A stretch of DNA of 50,595 bases from Sporosarcina sp. (GTDB lineage: Bacteria > Bacillota > Bacilli > Bacillales_A > Planococcaceae), in the NCBI GenBank assembly GCA_026169375.1, contig JAPFCR010000011.1, positions 1 to 50,595 of the forward strand, written 5' to 3'. Under the pieces are notes generated by a model, which saw only the letters and a list, made by a program, of their open reading frames with translations, was not told where the DNA came from and did no database searches. Each line of letters starts with the position of its first letter. Within the stretch, counting starts at the first letter, position 1. Of the stretch, positions 20,223-29,501 are shown one piece after another. The position numbers were made by a program, and so were the translations under genes.

Positions 20223-20261
20223 ATATTTTCATTATCTTCATTTCACTTTACGAACGAAAAA

Positions 20262-20519
20262 TTAGTCTAACATCTCTTCACTAACAAGCGAATACATAGA
20301 TGCTGCTTCATCTTTTTTCGTTGTGTTTTTAATCATCTCAACTTTAACTGTCACGATCTTTTGTCCAAATTGAATCGCAATCGTATCGCCAACCTTAACG
20401 GAAGATGATGCTTTAGCAATCTGCCCGTTAATTTCCACACGGCCTTGATCTGCTACTTCTTTGGCCAACGTCCTCCTTCTAATTAACCGGGACACTTTTA
20501 AAAACTTATCGATTCTCAT
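20262..20519 (-). CDS. rqcP: RqcP, S4-domain RNA-binding protein of ribosome quality control
   Basis: Hsp15-like protein (formerly YabO) that helps RqcH add alanine tails to stalled nascent chains on 50S subunits. The 85-aa protein is almost wholly an S4 domain: MRIDKFLKVSRLIRRRTLAKEVADQGRVEING, followed by VKVGDTIAIQFGQKIVTVKV. ATG 20519 has AGGAGG 7 nt upstream and abuts the mazG stop; an in-frame start at 20549 would extend it into mazG. It is followed by a strong terminator. Confidence 0.95.
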   Translation of the reverse strand: MRIDKFLKVSRLIRRRTLAKEVADQGRVEINGQIAKASSSVKVGDTIAIQFGQKIVTVKVEMIKNTTKKDEAASMYSLVSEEMLD

Positions 20520-20521
20520 CT

Positions 20522-21973
20522 TTATTCCTCCTGTTTCCCTATCTGCCAAAATGCTTCTAACTCATCTAATGTATAGTCTTTAAAGTTATTTTTTTCTGCG
20601 CGCACACATTGTTCAACAAATGTAAAACGTCTTTTGAACTTTTGATTGGCATGAATCATCGCTTCTTCGGGTGAAAGCTTTAAGAAACGTGCTATGTTGA
20701 CGACTGTAAATAACACATCGCCAAGTTCATCTAATTGCTGTTCGGTCGTTCCATCTCTTATTGCCTCATGAAATTCTTGTAACTCTTCTTCTAATTTTTC
20801 AATAGCCCCATCAATAGTAGGCCAATCGAATCCAACTTTGGCAGCTTCTTTTTGATAATTAAATGAAGTCAGCAATGAAGATGAACGACGCTCTTGCTCG
20901 TCTAACACCGATATTATATGTTCTTTCTCATTCGCTTTAATTTCTTGCCAATTTTGCACAACATCAGCTGCATCTGCTGCTTCTACATCAGCAAAAACGT
21001 GCGGATGACGACGAATCATTTTATCACTAATTGATTGTAAGACATCTTCCAAAGCAAAATAACCATCATCTTCTCCAATTTGTGCATGCAAAAAGACTTG
21101 TAACAAAACATCACCTAATTCTTCAATAATACCTTCATCGTCTTCTTGCTCAATCGCCTCTACTAATTCATGTGTTTCTTCTATTACATACTTTTTTAAC
21201 GTTTCATGCGTTTGTTCACGGTCCCAAGGGCATCCTTCAGGAGAACGCAATTGGGCAATAATCTCTCTAAATGTAGACCATTCTTTTAGCCGATCTTCTT
21301 TTGATTGCACAGGTGGTACATAAACCGTCGTTAAATTATTCACTTCCGCCTTACGGTCCAACTCAAATAATGGAACTGTCGTTAACCTTTCTTCTTTCGA
21401 TCCTGCTGCGGTTACAATCGTCACTGGATGGTCGTATGCGTACTTGTCCATAAGTGATAGCTTTACTTCAGACGCTATGAATGCATCATACACTTGACCA
21501 ATTAAAATATGCTGCATCATGCTTACTTCGTTTCGTGAAAAGTCCGTTCCATCTAGTAATTGGAATCCTTCAATTGGATCAATACGTAGCGCTGAAAAAA
21601 TTGGATCTAAAAAGCTATTCCCACCCACAATATTGAGTGATACAGTCCCTTTCGCTTCTTCTTCGATTAATAACTGCACAGTTTTCTCCGCAACAAGCGG
21701 GTGACCTGGGACAACGTAAGTCACTTCATTCTTTTTACTTTTTTGAATTAACGTTTCTACTATTGCTTCATATACTGCTTCAAACGCGTCATGCTGTTCA
21801 TAAATCCTATCAAAACTCTCCAATTGAATACCTTCACTTTCAAGCTCTTGAATGACAGGATGCCGATCCGTTCTTGCCATAATGAATGACGCTTCTTTTA
21901 TTTTTCGATAAACACCAACTGATAACTGGTCAAGATCTCCTGCACCAAGACCGATAATTGTAATTGGATGCAT
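20522..21973 (-). CDS. mazG: Nucleoside triphosphate pyrophosphohydrolase MazG with N-terminal methylase-like domain (YabN)
   Basis: Bifunctional-looking 483-aa protein. The N-terminal 215 residues are a tetrapyrrole-methylase-like domain (ITIIGLGAGDLDQLSVGVY, YVVPGHPLVAEKTV). Two MazG domains follow, with metal-binding EETHELVEAIE...EELGDVLLQ and EEELQEF...DELGDVLFT. MazG hydrolyses NTPs, probably cleaning aberrant nucleotides. ATG 21973 with AAGG 8 nt upstream is preferred over a GTG at 21982. It lies between the flippase gene and rqcP, the B. subtilis yabM-yabN-yabO order. Confidence 0.95.
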   Translation of the reverse strand: MHPITIIGLGAGDLDQLSVGVYRKIKEASFIMARTDRHPVIQELESEGIQLESFDRIYEQHDAFEAVYEAIVETLIQKSKKNEVTYVVPGHPLVAEKTVQLLIEEEAKGTVSLNIVGGNSFLDPIFSALRIDPIEGFQLLDGTDFSRNEVSMMQHILIGQVYDAFIASEVKLSLMDKYAYDHPVTIVTAAGSKEERLTTVPLFELDRKAEVNNLTTVYVPPVQSKEDRLKEWSTFREIIAQLRSPEGCPWDREQTHETLKKYVIEETHELVEAIEQEDDEGIIEELGDVLLQVFLHAQIGEDDGYFALEDVLQSISDKMIRRHPHVFADVEAADAADVVQNWQEIKANEKEHIISVLDEQERRSSSLLTSFNYQKEAAKVGFDWPTIDGAIEKLEEELQEFHEAIRDGTTEQQLDELGDVLFTVVNIARFLKLSPEEAMIHANQKFKRRFTFVEQCVRAEKNNFKDYTLDELEAFWQIGKQEE

Positions 21974-21974
21974 A

Positions 21975-23567
21975 CTATTCACCTTTTCTTTGATTCAATC
22001 GTAGTTGAACTTTTGCTAATCTTTTTCCGAACGGCAATAAATACCATTCCTTTTCTTTCATAATTCGAGCCTTTAACACAATCAATAGAAATATAACGGT
22101 CCCTAACACAACAGACGTTAAAGCAATAATTGTTGCACTTAAACGTGATCTTAAATGGACGAATAAGATAAATTCACTTAAATACATCCACGGCACAACA
22201 GCGGCAATCATCGCTACAGTCGCAAGGAATAGCCAGCCATAAAACCTGGCAGGTGCTAATGTCACTGGCCAAACCTTTTTAAAATAAGTAAGTAAACAAA
22301 CAAACACTAACACAAATCCTAAATTACTTGCTAACGCAGCCCCGGTCACCCCTAGTAGCGGAACAAACCAATCGTTTCCTATTATTTTAATAATAAAGCC
22401 AGCAATTAATAACAATGTAGGAACTTTAATTTTTCCAGCTCCTTGTAATATCGCTGTTAAAGGGAGTATTAATGATAACCAAAAAATTTGACTAGAAAAA
22501 ATCATTAATGTCAGTGAACCATCTCGTGTTTCAAATAACATTTCATTCACGTAAGGAAGCACAAGAATAAGTCCTACCGCTGCTGCCCAACCAAATAAAA
22601 ATGCTGTTCGATACGTAATGCGAATAAATGGAATCTCCCCACGTCCACTTTTCTTGGACGAATGATAGGCAATTAACGGGACGATTGCAAGCGCTAATGT
22701 TGTTGCGATGAGAATCCCCATTTGAACAAGTGGTTGCCCCCGGTCATAAACACCTTTCATAGCCATCGCCACTTGTCCCTCCACACCCATCGCCAATAAA
22801 TGGTTTAAAATCGTAAAAGAATCGACCAATTGAAACAACAGTAAAATAAGCGAACTTGCACTGACACTTAGACTTATAATTGTTAGTTCTTTGACAGTTG
22901 ACCACACTTGAATTTTTTCTGTGTTTCCTATAAATGCCCGGCGAAAATAAAGCGTTAAAATGAGCACCCCTGCCGTTTCACCAATTACCGCACCCCACAT
23001 GGCTATTTCTCCTGCTTTGTAGAGTGATGCACCTGATGTAACCGCTATCCACGTTCCAACTAACACAATCATGACACGAATTGCTTGCTCTCCAACACCA
23101 GAAACAGCTACTGGAACCATTTGACCATCCGCTTGAAAACTACCTTTAAAAACAGCCAGAAAAGGCATTAATAAAACGGTGTACGCACTCACTTTTACTA
23201 ACGAAACTAATTGCGGGTCGCCCATCGCTTCTGCAAAAAATGGCGCAAACCTTCGTAATATCATAAAAAAAGCAATTGATAATAGTAATAAATACGTAAA
23301 TGCAACACGCATAACAGCTTTTGCTTGTCCATCACTTCGACTACTCGCAAGTAACTTTGAAACTGCAACTGCAAAACCGTAAGACGTCCAAATGATAAAA
23401 ATCCCTACAAATGGGTAAACTTGTTGATAAATATAAAAACCTTTATCACCAACAAGATTTTGATATGGAACACGGTAGACCGCACTTAATATTTTAACGA
23501 TAATTGCAGAAATCGTTAAAATCGATGCCCCTTTCATAAACGTTTTCATGTCCCAACGTTGACCCAT
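21975..23567 (-). CDS. yabM: MOP-family polysaccharide/lipid flippase (YabM, SpoVB-like)
   Basis: A 530-aa integral membrane protein with about 14 predicted membrane segments. The N-terminal motif MKGASILTISAIIVKILSAVYRVPYQNLVG is typical of the MVF/SpoVB branch of the MOP exporter superfamily, which moves lipid-linked wall or capsule precursors. Substrate cannot be told from sequence. GAGG lies 7 nt before the ATG. A probable extended -10 promoter (TGGTATACT, minus strand near 23600-23608) precedes it. It is separated from spoVT by 750 bp. Confidence 0.88.
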   Translation of the reverse strand: MGQRWDMKTFMKGASILTISAIIVKILSAVYRVPYQNLVGDKGFYIYQQVYPFVGIFIIWTSYGFAVAVSKLLASSRSDGQAKAVMRVAFTYLLLLSIAFFMILRRFAPFFAEAMGDPQLVSLVKVSAYTVLLMPFLAVFKGSFQADGQMVPVAVSGVGEQAIRVMIVLVGTWIAVTSGASLYKAGEIAMWGAVIGETAGVLILTLYFRRAFIGNTEKIQVWSTVKELTIISLSVSASSLILLLFQLVDSFTILNHLLAMGVEGQVAMAMKGVYDRGQPLVQMGILIATTLALAIVPLIAYHSSKKSGRGEIPFIRITYRTAFLFGWAAAVGLILVLPYVNEMLFETRDGSLTLMIFSSQIFWLSLILPLTAILQGAGKIKVPTLLLIAGFIIKIIGNDWFVPLLGVTGAALASNLGFVLVFVCLLTYFKKVWPVTLAPARFYGWLFLATVAMIAAVVPWMYLSEFILFVHLRSRLSATIIALTSVVLGTVIFLLIVLKARIMKEKEWYLLPFGKRLAKVQLRLNQRKGE

Positions 23568-23966
23568 CGATAAACCTCTTTTCTTTCCTTCTCACTGTTA
23601 GTATACCATCCGAAAAAGACGACAGGCATCTTTTTACAAGGCATCCCTCCACCACTCACAAAATTTATCTATTCCAAATGAATTATTATTGAAGAAGGTT
23701 TATTGATCGTGAATGATGGGTATAAAAACTTTATAACCAATAACATTTAAAATTACTTAAAATTATTTTCTTGTTTTTACACATTTTAATTTTCTTTTTA
23801 TTTTGAAGGTTCGGCCAACCTACAGATCAGAAATACCTGTACCTACAAGCTTTCAAAAGAATTTATATAAAGAATTGAGCTCTTAAAATCAAATAAAATG
23901 CTGTTATTTTTTAAGATTTTCGATGCAATTATGACAATTTCATAGATATGGTCATTTTGTACAAAA
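23568..23966. other. AT-rich spacer upstream of the flippase gene
   Basis: No coding region is evident. The minus strand has a probable extended -10 (TATACT, 23600-23605) for the flippase gene. The right part leads into the divergent Spo0E-like gene. A small GGTTCGGCCAACC inverted repeat sits near 23808-23820. Confidence 0.5.
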
Positions 23967-24000
23967 TTCGACAACATATTTTTTTCATTTCAGGTACGAT
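23967..24000 (+). promoter_or_regulatory. Candidate Spo0A-controlled promoter of the Spo0E-like gene
   Basis: TTCGACA (23967-23973) is an exact 0A-box core (TGTCGAA) on the minus strand. A TACGAT -10-like hexamer lies at 23995-24000, and no good -35 hexamer exists. The box would centre near -37, overlapping the -35 region as in Spo0A-activated sigma-A promoters. Inference from motif only. Confidence 0.4.
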
Positions 24001-24076
24001 AGGCTTTGTGTGTTTTTAGAGCTTAAAGTCAAATTAAAAAAATAAATTTTAATAAAACACGGAGGAAATAATTACT

Positions 24077-24223
24077 ATGCAAAAATTTATATTAACACAA
24101 AAAATTAATGTCATTCGTAAATATATGTATATACTGGCAAAACGTCGTGGTTATACCCATCCAACAGTTGTTAATTGCAGTCAACGATTAGACCTGTTAT
24201 TAAATAGATACCAAAACATTTAA
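24077..24223 (+). CDS. Spo0E-like aspartyl-phosphate phosphatase (48 aa)
   Basis: Very small gene on the plus strand, opposite to its neighbours, starting MQKFILTQKINVIRKYMYIL. It has the Spo0E-family layout: two short helices joined by a GYTHPTVV turn and the signature SQRLDLLLNRYQ (residues 35-46). In that signature SQ-LD is the phosphatase motif that acts on Spo0A-P. A GGAGG (24061-24065) lies 11 nt before the ATG, and a hairpin with a T-tract follows the stop. Family members remove phosphate from Spo0A and so delay sporulation; this function is inferred. Confidence 0.85.
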   Translation: MQKFILTQKINVIRKYMYILAKRRGYTHPTVVNCSQRLDLLLNRYQNI

Positions 24224-24239
24224 AAATTGTTGTGAGCTA

Positions 24240-24298
24240 AATTGAAAATAGCCCATCTAGTGACATCTGTTAGATAGGCTGTTTTCAATATATTTTTT
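24240..24298 (+). terminator. Terminator of the Spo0E-like gene
   Basis: ATTGAAAATAGCC/GGCTGTTTTCAAT with an inner ATCTA/TAGAT pairing forms a long hairpin followed by ATATATTTTTTAA. It may also end spoVT transcripts from the other strand, though the T-tract there is weak. Confidence 0.8.
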
Positions 24299-24320
24299 AA
24301 TTATAATCATAGTAATAAAT

Positions 24321-24857
24321 TTAATGCTCCATCTGCTTTGCTAAAAAATGAGCAGCTGTCGCAACTGCCTTCTCTTCAACTTCTCCTAAGAAGTGCACTT
24401 TAGAAAATACATAAACCGCACCAATGGTATCCCCTGCCGCAATGATTGGGATAATACAATAAGACTTCACATGCTCTACTTGCCCTGCAACAAATTCTAC
24501 CGCTTTTTCTAACTTCTCCGTTTTCATTTCTCGACCTGTAATAATGTCTTCAATATCAGGAGTTAGCTGACGATTCAAATATTCTTTTTTAGAAACGCCT
24601 GAGACAGCAATCATTTCATCACGATCACTAATCATTGCGGGCGTACCTAAAGTTTCATATAAGGCTTCTGCATATTCTTCAGCGAATTGTCCGAGTTCTG
24701 AAATCGGAGAGTACTTTTTCAAAATGACTTCGCCTTCTCGTGCTGTAAAAATTTCAAGCGGATCTCCTTCACGTATGCGGAGGGTTCGACGAATTTCTTT
24801 CGGAATGACAACCCTGCCAAGATCATCAATTCTACGAACGATTCCAGTTGCTTTCAT
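24321..24857 (-). CDS. spoVT: Stage V sporulation transcription factor SpoVT
   Basis: Forespore regulator that modulates sigma-G genes. The 178-aa protein has an AbrB-type swapped-hairpin DNA-binding domain (residues 1-50: MKATGIVRRIDDLGRVVIPKEIRRTL split here, then IREGDPLEIF) and a C-terminal GAF-like domain (about 55-178). This length and architecture distinguish SpoVT from AbrB (91 aa, at 42.7 kb). It follows mfd, as in B. subtilis, with a spacing of about 90 nt. Confidence 0.96.
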   Translation of the reverse strand: MKATGIVRRIDDLGRVVIPKEIRRTLRIREGDPLEIFTAREGEVILKKYSPISELGQFAEEYAEALYETLGTPAMISDRDEMIAVSGVSKKEYLNRQLTPDIEDIITGREMKTEKLEKAVEFVAGQVEHVKSYCIIPIIAAGDTIGAVYVFSKVHFLGEVEEKAVATAAHFLAKQMEH

Positions 24858-24948
24858 TTATATTGCCTCACTTTCCAGGAAATGTACATTTTTCTCTTAT
24901 CGCTTTCCTAGTATGCATCGTGAGTGGGCAATTTATACAAAATTTCCT

Positions 24949-27900
24949 TTAGACGGATTTTGAAGATGCTGCTTCCTTTATGGAATTTGGTAATAATTCC
25001 ATTAAAGACTCTAAAACATCGAAATCTGTTTGCTTTCCTGTATGCCTTTCATCCACAGTTAATAATAACTGGGTGCCATCCATTGAAAAACCAATTGCCC
25101 GACCGAATTGCATCGACTCGTTAAGCAACTTGGCACCATCTGTTTGAGCAGTTCCTTCAGGTGAAAATCTAATCTCAATTTTTTTATTTTTCTTTTTAAT
25201 TGATTCTACCTTCGCAATTCTTCCTAAAACCTTTATCCGCGCAATGCGTAATAATAATTCAGTTTCAAAAGGCAAATCACCAAATCGGTCAATCATCTCA
25301 TCGACAAGTTCCGTATAATCTTCTTCGCTATCAATCGCTTTGACTCGCTTATACATTTGAATTTTTTGGAATCCATCACGTATATACGTATCTGGAATGT
25401 ACGCATTAACAGGAAGTGAAATTTCAACGTCTGGAATATCTTCTTTCGCAATACCTGTCTGCTTTTCTTCAATTGCTTCTTGTAACATTTGAGAATATAA
25501 ATCGAAACCAACTGAATCAATGAATCCATGCTGTTGCGAACCGAGTAAATTCCCAGCTCCCCGAATGGACAAATCGCGCATCGCAATTTTAAATCCAGAA
25601 CCGAGCTCTGTAAATTCTTTAATGGCTTGCAGGCGATTTTCTGCAACTTCTGTTAATACTTTATCGCGTTGGTATAAGAAGTAACTGTAAGCAACACGGT
25701 TCGAACGACCAACTCGGCCACGTAATTGATACAATTGAGATAACCCCATACGATCTGCATCATGGACAATTAACGTATTCACATTCGGAATATCAATACC
25801 TGTTTCAATAATCGTCGTTGTCACTAAAACATCGAATTCCCCTTCAAGGAAACTTAAAATAGTAGCCTCTAATGTCGACTCACTCATTTGACCATGCGCA
25901 TAACCGACACGTGCATCAGGTACCATTTGTTTAATTTCATCAACTCTTTTGGTCATATCTTCTACTCGGTTATATAAATAGAAAACCTGTCCACCGCGTC
26001 CCATCTCACGCTCAATTGCTTCACGAATGAGCGGGAAATTATGTTCCATCACATACGTTTGAACCGGGAATCGATCTGCTGGTGGTGTTTCAATAACTGA
26101 TAAATCCCGAACACCTAACATCGACATATGAAGTGTTCGTGGAATTGGTGTTGCTGTTAATGTTAAGACATCGACATTCGTTTTCAATTGCTTTAAACGT
26201 TCTTTATGCGTTACGCCAAAGCGTTGTTCTTCATCGACGATTAACAAACCTAAATCTAAATACTCCACATCTTTTGAAAGTAAGCGGTGTGTTCCGACAA
26301 CGATATCTACTGTACCTGCTTTCAAACCTTTCAACGTTTCTGTTTGATCTTTTCGTGTTTTAAAACGATTTAGCAAGGAAACTTCTACTGGGAATCCTTC
26401 AAATCGTTCTTTCATTGTTTCATAATGTTGTTGTGCCAGAATTGTTGTAGGGACAAGAAATGCGACTTGTTTATTATCATTGATCGCTTTAAATGCTGCC
26501 CTGATCGCCACTTCAGTCTTTCCATAACCAACATCCCCACATAGTAGACGATCCATAGGACGCACACTTTCCATATCTTGCTTCACTTCTTCAATCGAAC
26601 GTAGTTGATCATCTGTTTCTTGATAAGGAAACGCACTTTCAAAAGAACGTTGCATATCATCGTCTTTATTGAAAGCATACCCCTTTTCAGCTTCTCGCTG
26701 TGCATACAACTTGATTAAATCGTCAGCAATATCTTTAACAGCTGCTGAAACTTTACTTTTCGTCCGCTTCCATGCCGTCCCGCCTAATTTGTGTAAAGAA
26801 GGTTCACTTTCACCTGAACCAACATACTTTTGGATTAAATCAATTTTATCCGTTGGAACGTATAGTTTATCCCCTTCTCTAAAGTGAATCTCTAAGTAAT
26901 CTTTTTCTATGCCACCTTGTGACATATTCTCGATGCCAATATACTTTCCAATTCCGTGATTCGCATGAACAACATAATCGCCAGGTTTAATTTCAGAATA
27001 GCTTTTAATACGTTCAGCATTGGAAATTTTTTTGGATCTTGTTCGACGTCTCGGTTTCCCTTTAAACAATTCAGCGTCTGTAATAACCGCGATCTTTTGA
27101 AGTGGCAACTCAAAACCGTCGGATAAATCACCATTAATAATGAAAACACCACGCTCTTTTGAAAGACTCCCCGACAAGCTTGCTGCTATTTTGTAATCTT
27201 CAAAAATAGCTTGTATCTTATGCATGCGCTCTTCACCGTCAGCAAGAATATAAACAGTAAAATCACTTTGTTTCCATCGTTCAATCTCACTTTTCAACAT
27301 ATCCATTTGCCCTTGAAACTGTTGCATCGGTTTACAAGAAATTGTTACTGTTTCTTTTACTGATACCCCTGGAATTGCACGTACAAATAAAGATAAGTAC
27401 ATTTTTTTATGTGGGAGCATCGTGTTAATTTCACCGAAAGTAAAAGAAAGCTTTGATGCATGCACATTTTTCCCTTCTTCTATTAATGAAAGCATCCACT
27501 CTTCTTCTTCCGCCTCTAAAGAGTTTAAAGCTTCCATAATACGACCAACCTCGTCGTACACAACGATCCCCTCTGTAGAGAAGTAAGTTCCGAGTGAAGT
27601 CGTTTGTCCATTGCCAAATGCTGCATATTTTAAAGCGCCTTCCGGAGCAGTACCTTCTTTCATAAGCGCAATATCATGTGACATATTGATTGTTAATTGT
27701 TCTTTTATATCTTCATTTTTCACTTTTCTTAAACTGTTTGCTAACTCTTCTTCTAATCTTTCAGCCATTACATGCAACTCTTCAGGAGACCAAACAAACT
27801 CGGTCGCAGGAAGGATTGAGATAGCATCTATTTTATCAATTGAACGTTGATCTTCCGCAGAGAATGTCCGGATAGAATCTACATCCGTATCAAACAGTTC

Positions 27901-28509
27901 TATTCGAATTGGGTTTTCAAGATGCGGTGGATAAATATCTAAAATTCCCCCACGGAGCGCAAACTCCCCAGGTGCTGTCACCATCGCTTGTCTTGTATAA
28001 TTCATAGCCGTTAACTTATGAACCCATACTTCTACATCAATCGTCTCATCTAACTGAGTCTTTAAACTGTTTTCCAACCACTGCTCTTTACTCGGAAGCA
28101 ATCTTCTCATTCCGGCAATTGGTGTAATATAGATTCCTTTCCCCACCCTTGCCATATGATCGACTGTTTCAATTCTTTGCGCACGAAGTTCATAGCTCGA
28201 CATGGAGAATTCCGCAGCCACTAATTCTTCTGCTGGATAAAGATGTACATAATCTTCCCCAAACATTTTAAGCAAATCATCATAAGTACGTTGTGCTTGA
28301 TATAAGTTTGGAGAGACGATGAGCACCGGCTTTTCAATTGAATGTTGAAAAGCTTTAAAAAAGACTGGCTTTGCACCACCTGATAACCCTGCGATTAGTT
28401 GCTGGTCATTACCCGCTTTTACATCATCTACAATATTCTGTACCGCAGTTTTTTGTATATAATCATTTATTAAAGCTTCCAATAATAAACACCCGTCTTT
28501 CGCTTTCAT
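24949..28509 (-). CDS. mfd: Transcription-repair coupling factor
   Basis: ATP-dependent translocase that removes RNA polymerase stalled at DNA lesions and recruits UvrA. The 1186-aa protein has the UvrB-like N-terminal region, an RNA-polymerase-interaction (CarD-like) domain near residue 500 (KPGDYVVHANHGIGKYIGI), and RecG-like helicase motifs: LLCGDVGYGKTEVAIRAA (Walker A), DEEQRFGV (DEEQ box), LTLTATPIPRTL and QLRGRVGRS. A C-terminal TRCF domain completes it. The ATG at 28509 has a poor Shine-Dalgarno; a TTG at 28482 with GGGTG 7 nt upstream is an alternative start. Confidence 0.96.
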   Translation of the reverse strand: MKAKDGCLLLEALINDYIQKTAVQNIVDDVKAGNDQQLIAGLSGGAKPVFFKAFQHSIEKPVLIVSPNLYQAQRTYDDLLKMFGEDYVHLYPAEELVAAEFSMSSYELRAQRIETVDHMARVGKGIYITPIAGMRRLLPSKEQWLENSLKTQLDETIDVEVWVHKLTAMNYTRQAMVTAPGEFALRGGILDIYPPHLENPIRIELFDTDVDSIRTFSAEDQRSIDKIDAISILPATEFVWSPEELHVMAERLEEELANSLRKVKNEDIKEQLTINMSHDIALMKEGTAPEGALKYAAFGNGQTTSLGTYFSTEGIVVYDEVGRIMEALNSLEAEEEEWMLSLIEEGKNVHASKLSFTFGEINTMLPHKKMYLSLFVRAIPGVSVKETVTISCKPMQQFQGQMDMLKSEIERWKQSDFTVYILADGEERMHKIQAIFEDYKIAASLSGSLSKERGVFIINGDLSDGFELPLQKIAVITDAELFKGKPRRRTRSKKISNAERIKSYSEIKPGDYVVHANHGIGKYIGIENMSQGGIEKDYLEIHFREGDKLYVPTDKIDLIQKYVGSGESEPSLHKLGGTAWKRTKSKVSAAVKDIADDLIKLYAQREAEKGYAFNKDDDMQRSFESAFPYQETDDQLRSIEEVKQDMESVRPMDRLLCGDVGYGKTEVAIRAAFKAINDNKQVAFLVPTTILAQQHYETMKERFEGFPVEVSLLNRFKTRKDQTETLKGLKAGTVDIVVGTHRLLSKDVEYLDLGLLIVDEEQRFGVTHKERLKQLKTNVDVLTLTATPIPRTLHMSMLGVRDLSVIETPPADRFPVQTYVMEHNFPLIREAIEREMGRGGQVFYLYNRVEDMTKRVDEIKQMVPDARVGYAHGQMSESTLEATILSFLEGEFDVLVTTTIIETGIDIPNVNTLIVHDADRMGLSQLYQLRGRVGRSNRVAYSYFLYQRDKVLTEVAENRLQAIKEFTELGSGFKIAMRDLSIRGAGNLLGSQQHGFIDSVGFDLYSQMLQEAIEEKQTGIAKEDIPDVEISLPVNAYIPDTYIRDGFQKIQMYKRVKAIDSEEDYTELVDEMIDRFGDLPFETELLLRIARIKVLGRIAKVESIKKKNKKIEIRFSPEGTAQTDGAKLLNESMQFGRAIGFSMDGTQLLLTVDERHTGKQTDFDVLESLMELLPNSIKEAASSKSV

Positions 28510-28619
28510 TCTTTACTTGCAATCTATTAATACGCACACTTAAATTTGAATAAGACTTCTTCTACTCAGGAAAGTAAGCAGAAAAAGACTTTGAACGCCG
28601 ATAGCGCCAAAGCCATTAT

Positions 28620-28850
28620 CTATTGCAACCATTTCTCTAATACATAATAATGTGGAGATTGTTGTAAAGTTTGCTCACATTGCTCACAAATCGTATGCAC
28701 AGTTAATGATCCATCCTCTTCGTAAGTTAAAAATCGTTCTCCCTCTTCCTCATCTTCTATCTTTGTAATGAACGGAAGTACTTTCTTTGCTAATTTCAAT
28801 GGAAGTGTGCCGAGCTCAATCTCACAATGTCTGCAATGATAGTGAATCAT
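28620..28850 (-). CDS. fin: Anti-sigma-F factor Fin
   Basis: Small zinc-ribbon-like protein that inhibits sigma-F to help the switch to sigma-G in the forespore. The 76-aa sequence has two CXXC pairs, CRHC near the N-terminus and CEQC at about residue 57, and ends YYVLEKWLQ, as in Fin (YabK). The ATG at 28850 has GGAGG 7 nt upstream and is favoured over the adjacent GTG. It lies between pth and mfd, the conserved place. Confidence 0.94.
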   Translation of the reverse strand: MIHYHCRHCEIELGTLPLKLAKKVLPFITKIEDEEEGERFLTYEEDGSLTVHTICEQCEQTLQQSPHYYVLEKWLQ

Positions 28851-28943
28851 CACATTCCCTCCCCATCCTTTTCTTATTAGTATAGGAAGGAAGTGATGTC
28901 TTTATTCTATAGTTTATCAATTTGACATAAAAATATATTCACA

Positions 28944-29501
28944 TCAATTAAACTTATTCATAACTTCTAAAAAAGGTTCTTCTAGCCACTCTCTACACGC
29001 CGCTGCACTATTGTCGACCATCTCATAAATCACTGACGTTTCTCCTTTTGAAAAATTAGCTAACACATAATCGACGACTTTCATACCATTTGTCGGACGA
29101 CCAATCCCCAGTCGAATTCTTTTAAATTGATCGGTTCCTAGATGCTGGATGATAGACTTCATACCGTTATGACCACCCGCACTGCCTTTTTGACGTAGCT
29201 TTAGCTCTCCTGGTGCAAAATCTAAGTCATCATATAAAACAATAATATCTTCTACGTCAATATTATAATAATCCATCAAAGGTCGGACGCACTCACCTGA
29301 TAAATTCATATAAGTGAGCGGCTTCACCAAAATTACTTTTCCTTCTGGACGATGAACGACCGTATACATTCCATTAAACTTAGATTGCATAGCTGGTGCG
29401 TCTAATTGGCCGGCCAACTCATCAATGACTTGAAAGCCAATATTATGGCGAGTTTTTTCATATTTTTTCCCCGGATTTCCGAGTCCAATAATCATTTTCA
29501 T
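28944..29501 (-). CDS. pth: Peptidyl-tRNA hydrolase
   Basis: Releases tRNA from prematurely dropped peptidyl-tRNA; essential in B. subtilis, where it is also called spoVC. The 185-aa protein shows the signatures [22 protein letters not shown] (here split), with the catalytic His about residue 20, [36 protein letters not shown] (split), and RLGIGRP. It lies between the structured ctc-pth spacer and fin. Confidence 0.97.
   Translation of the reverse strand: MKMIIGLGNPGKKYEKTRHNIGFQVIDELAGQLDAPAMQSKFNGMYTVVHRPEGKVILVKPLTYMNLSGECVRPLMDYYNIDVEDIIVLYDDLDFAPGELKLRQKGSAGGHNGMKSIIQHLGTDQFKRIRLGIGRPTNGMKVVDYVLANFSKGETSVIYEMVDNSAAACREWLEEPFLEVMNKFN

Noticed and set aside
25293..25646. 117-codon minus-strand frame inside mfd
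   Set aside because: Out-of-frame within a fully conserved mfd; no start signal or family match.
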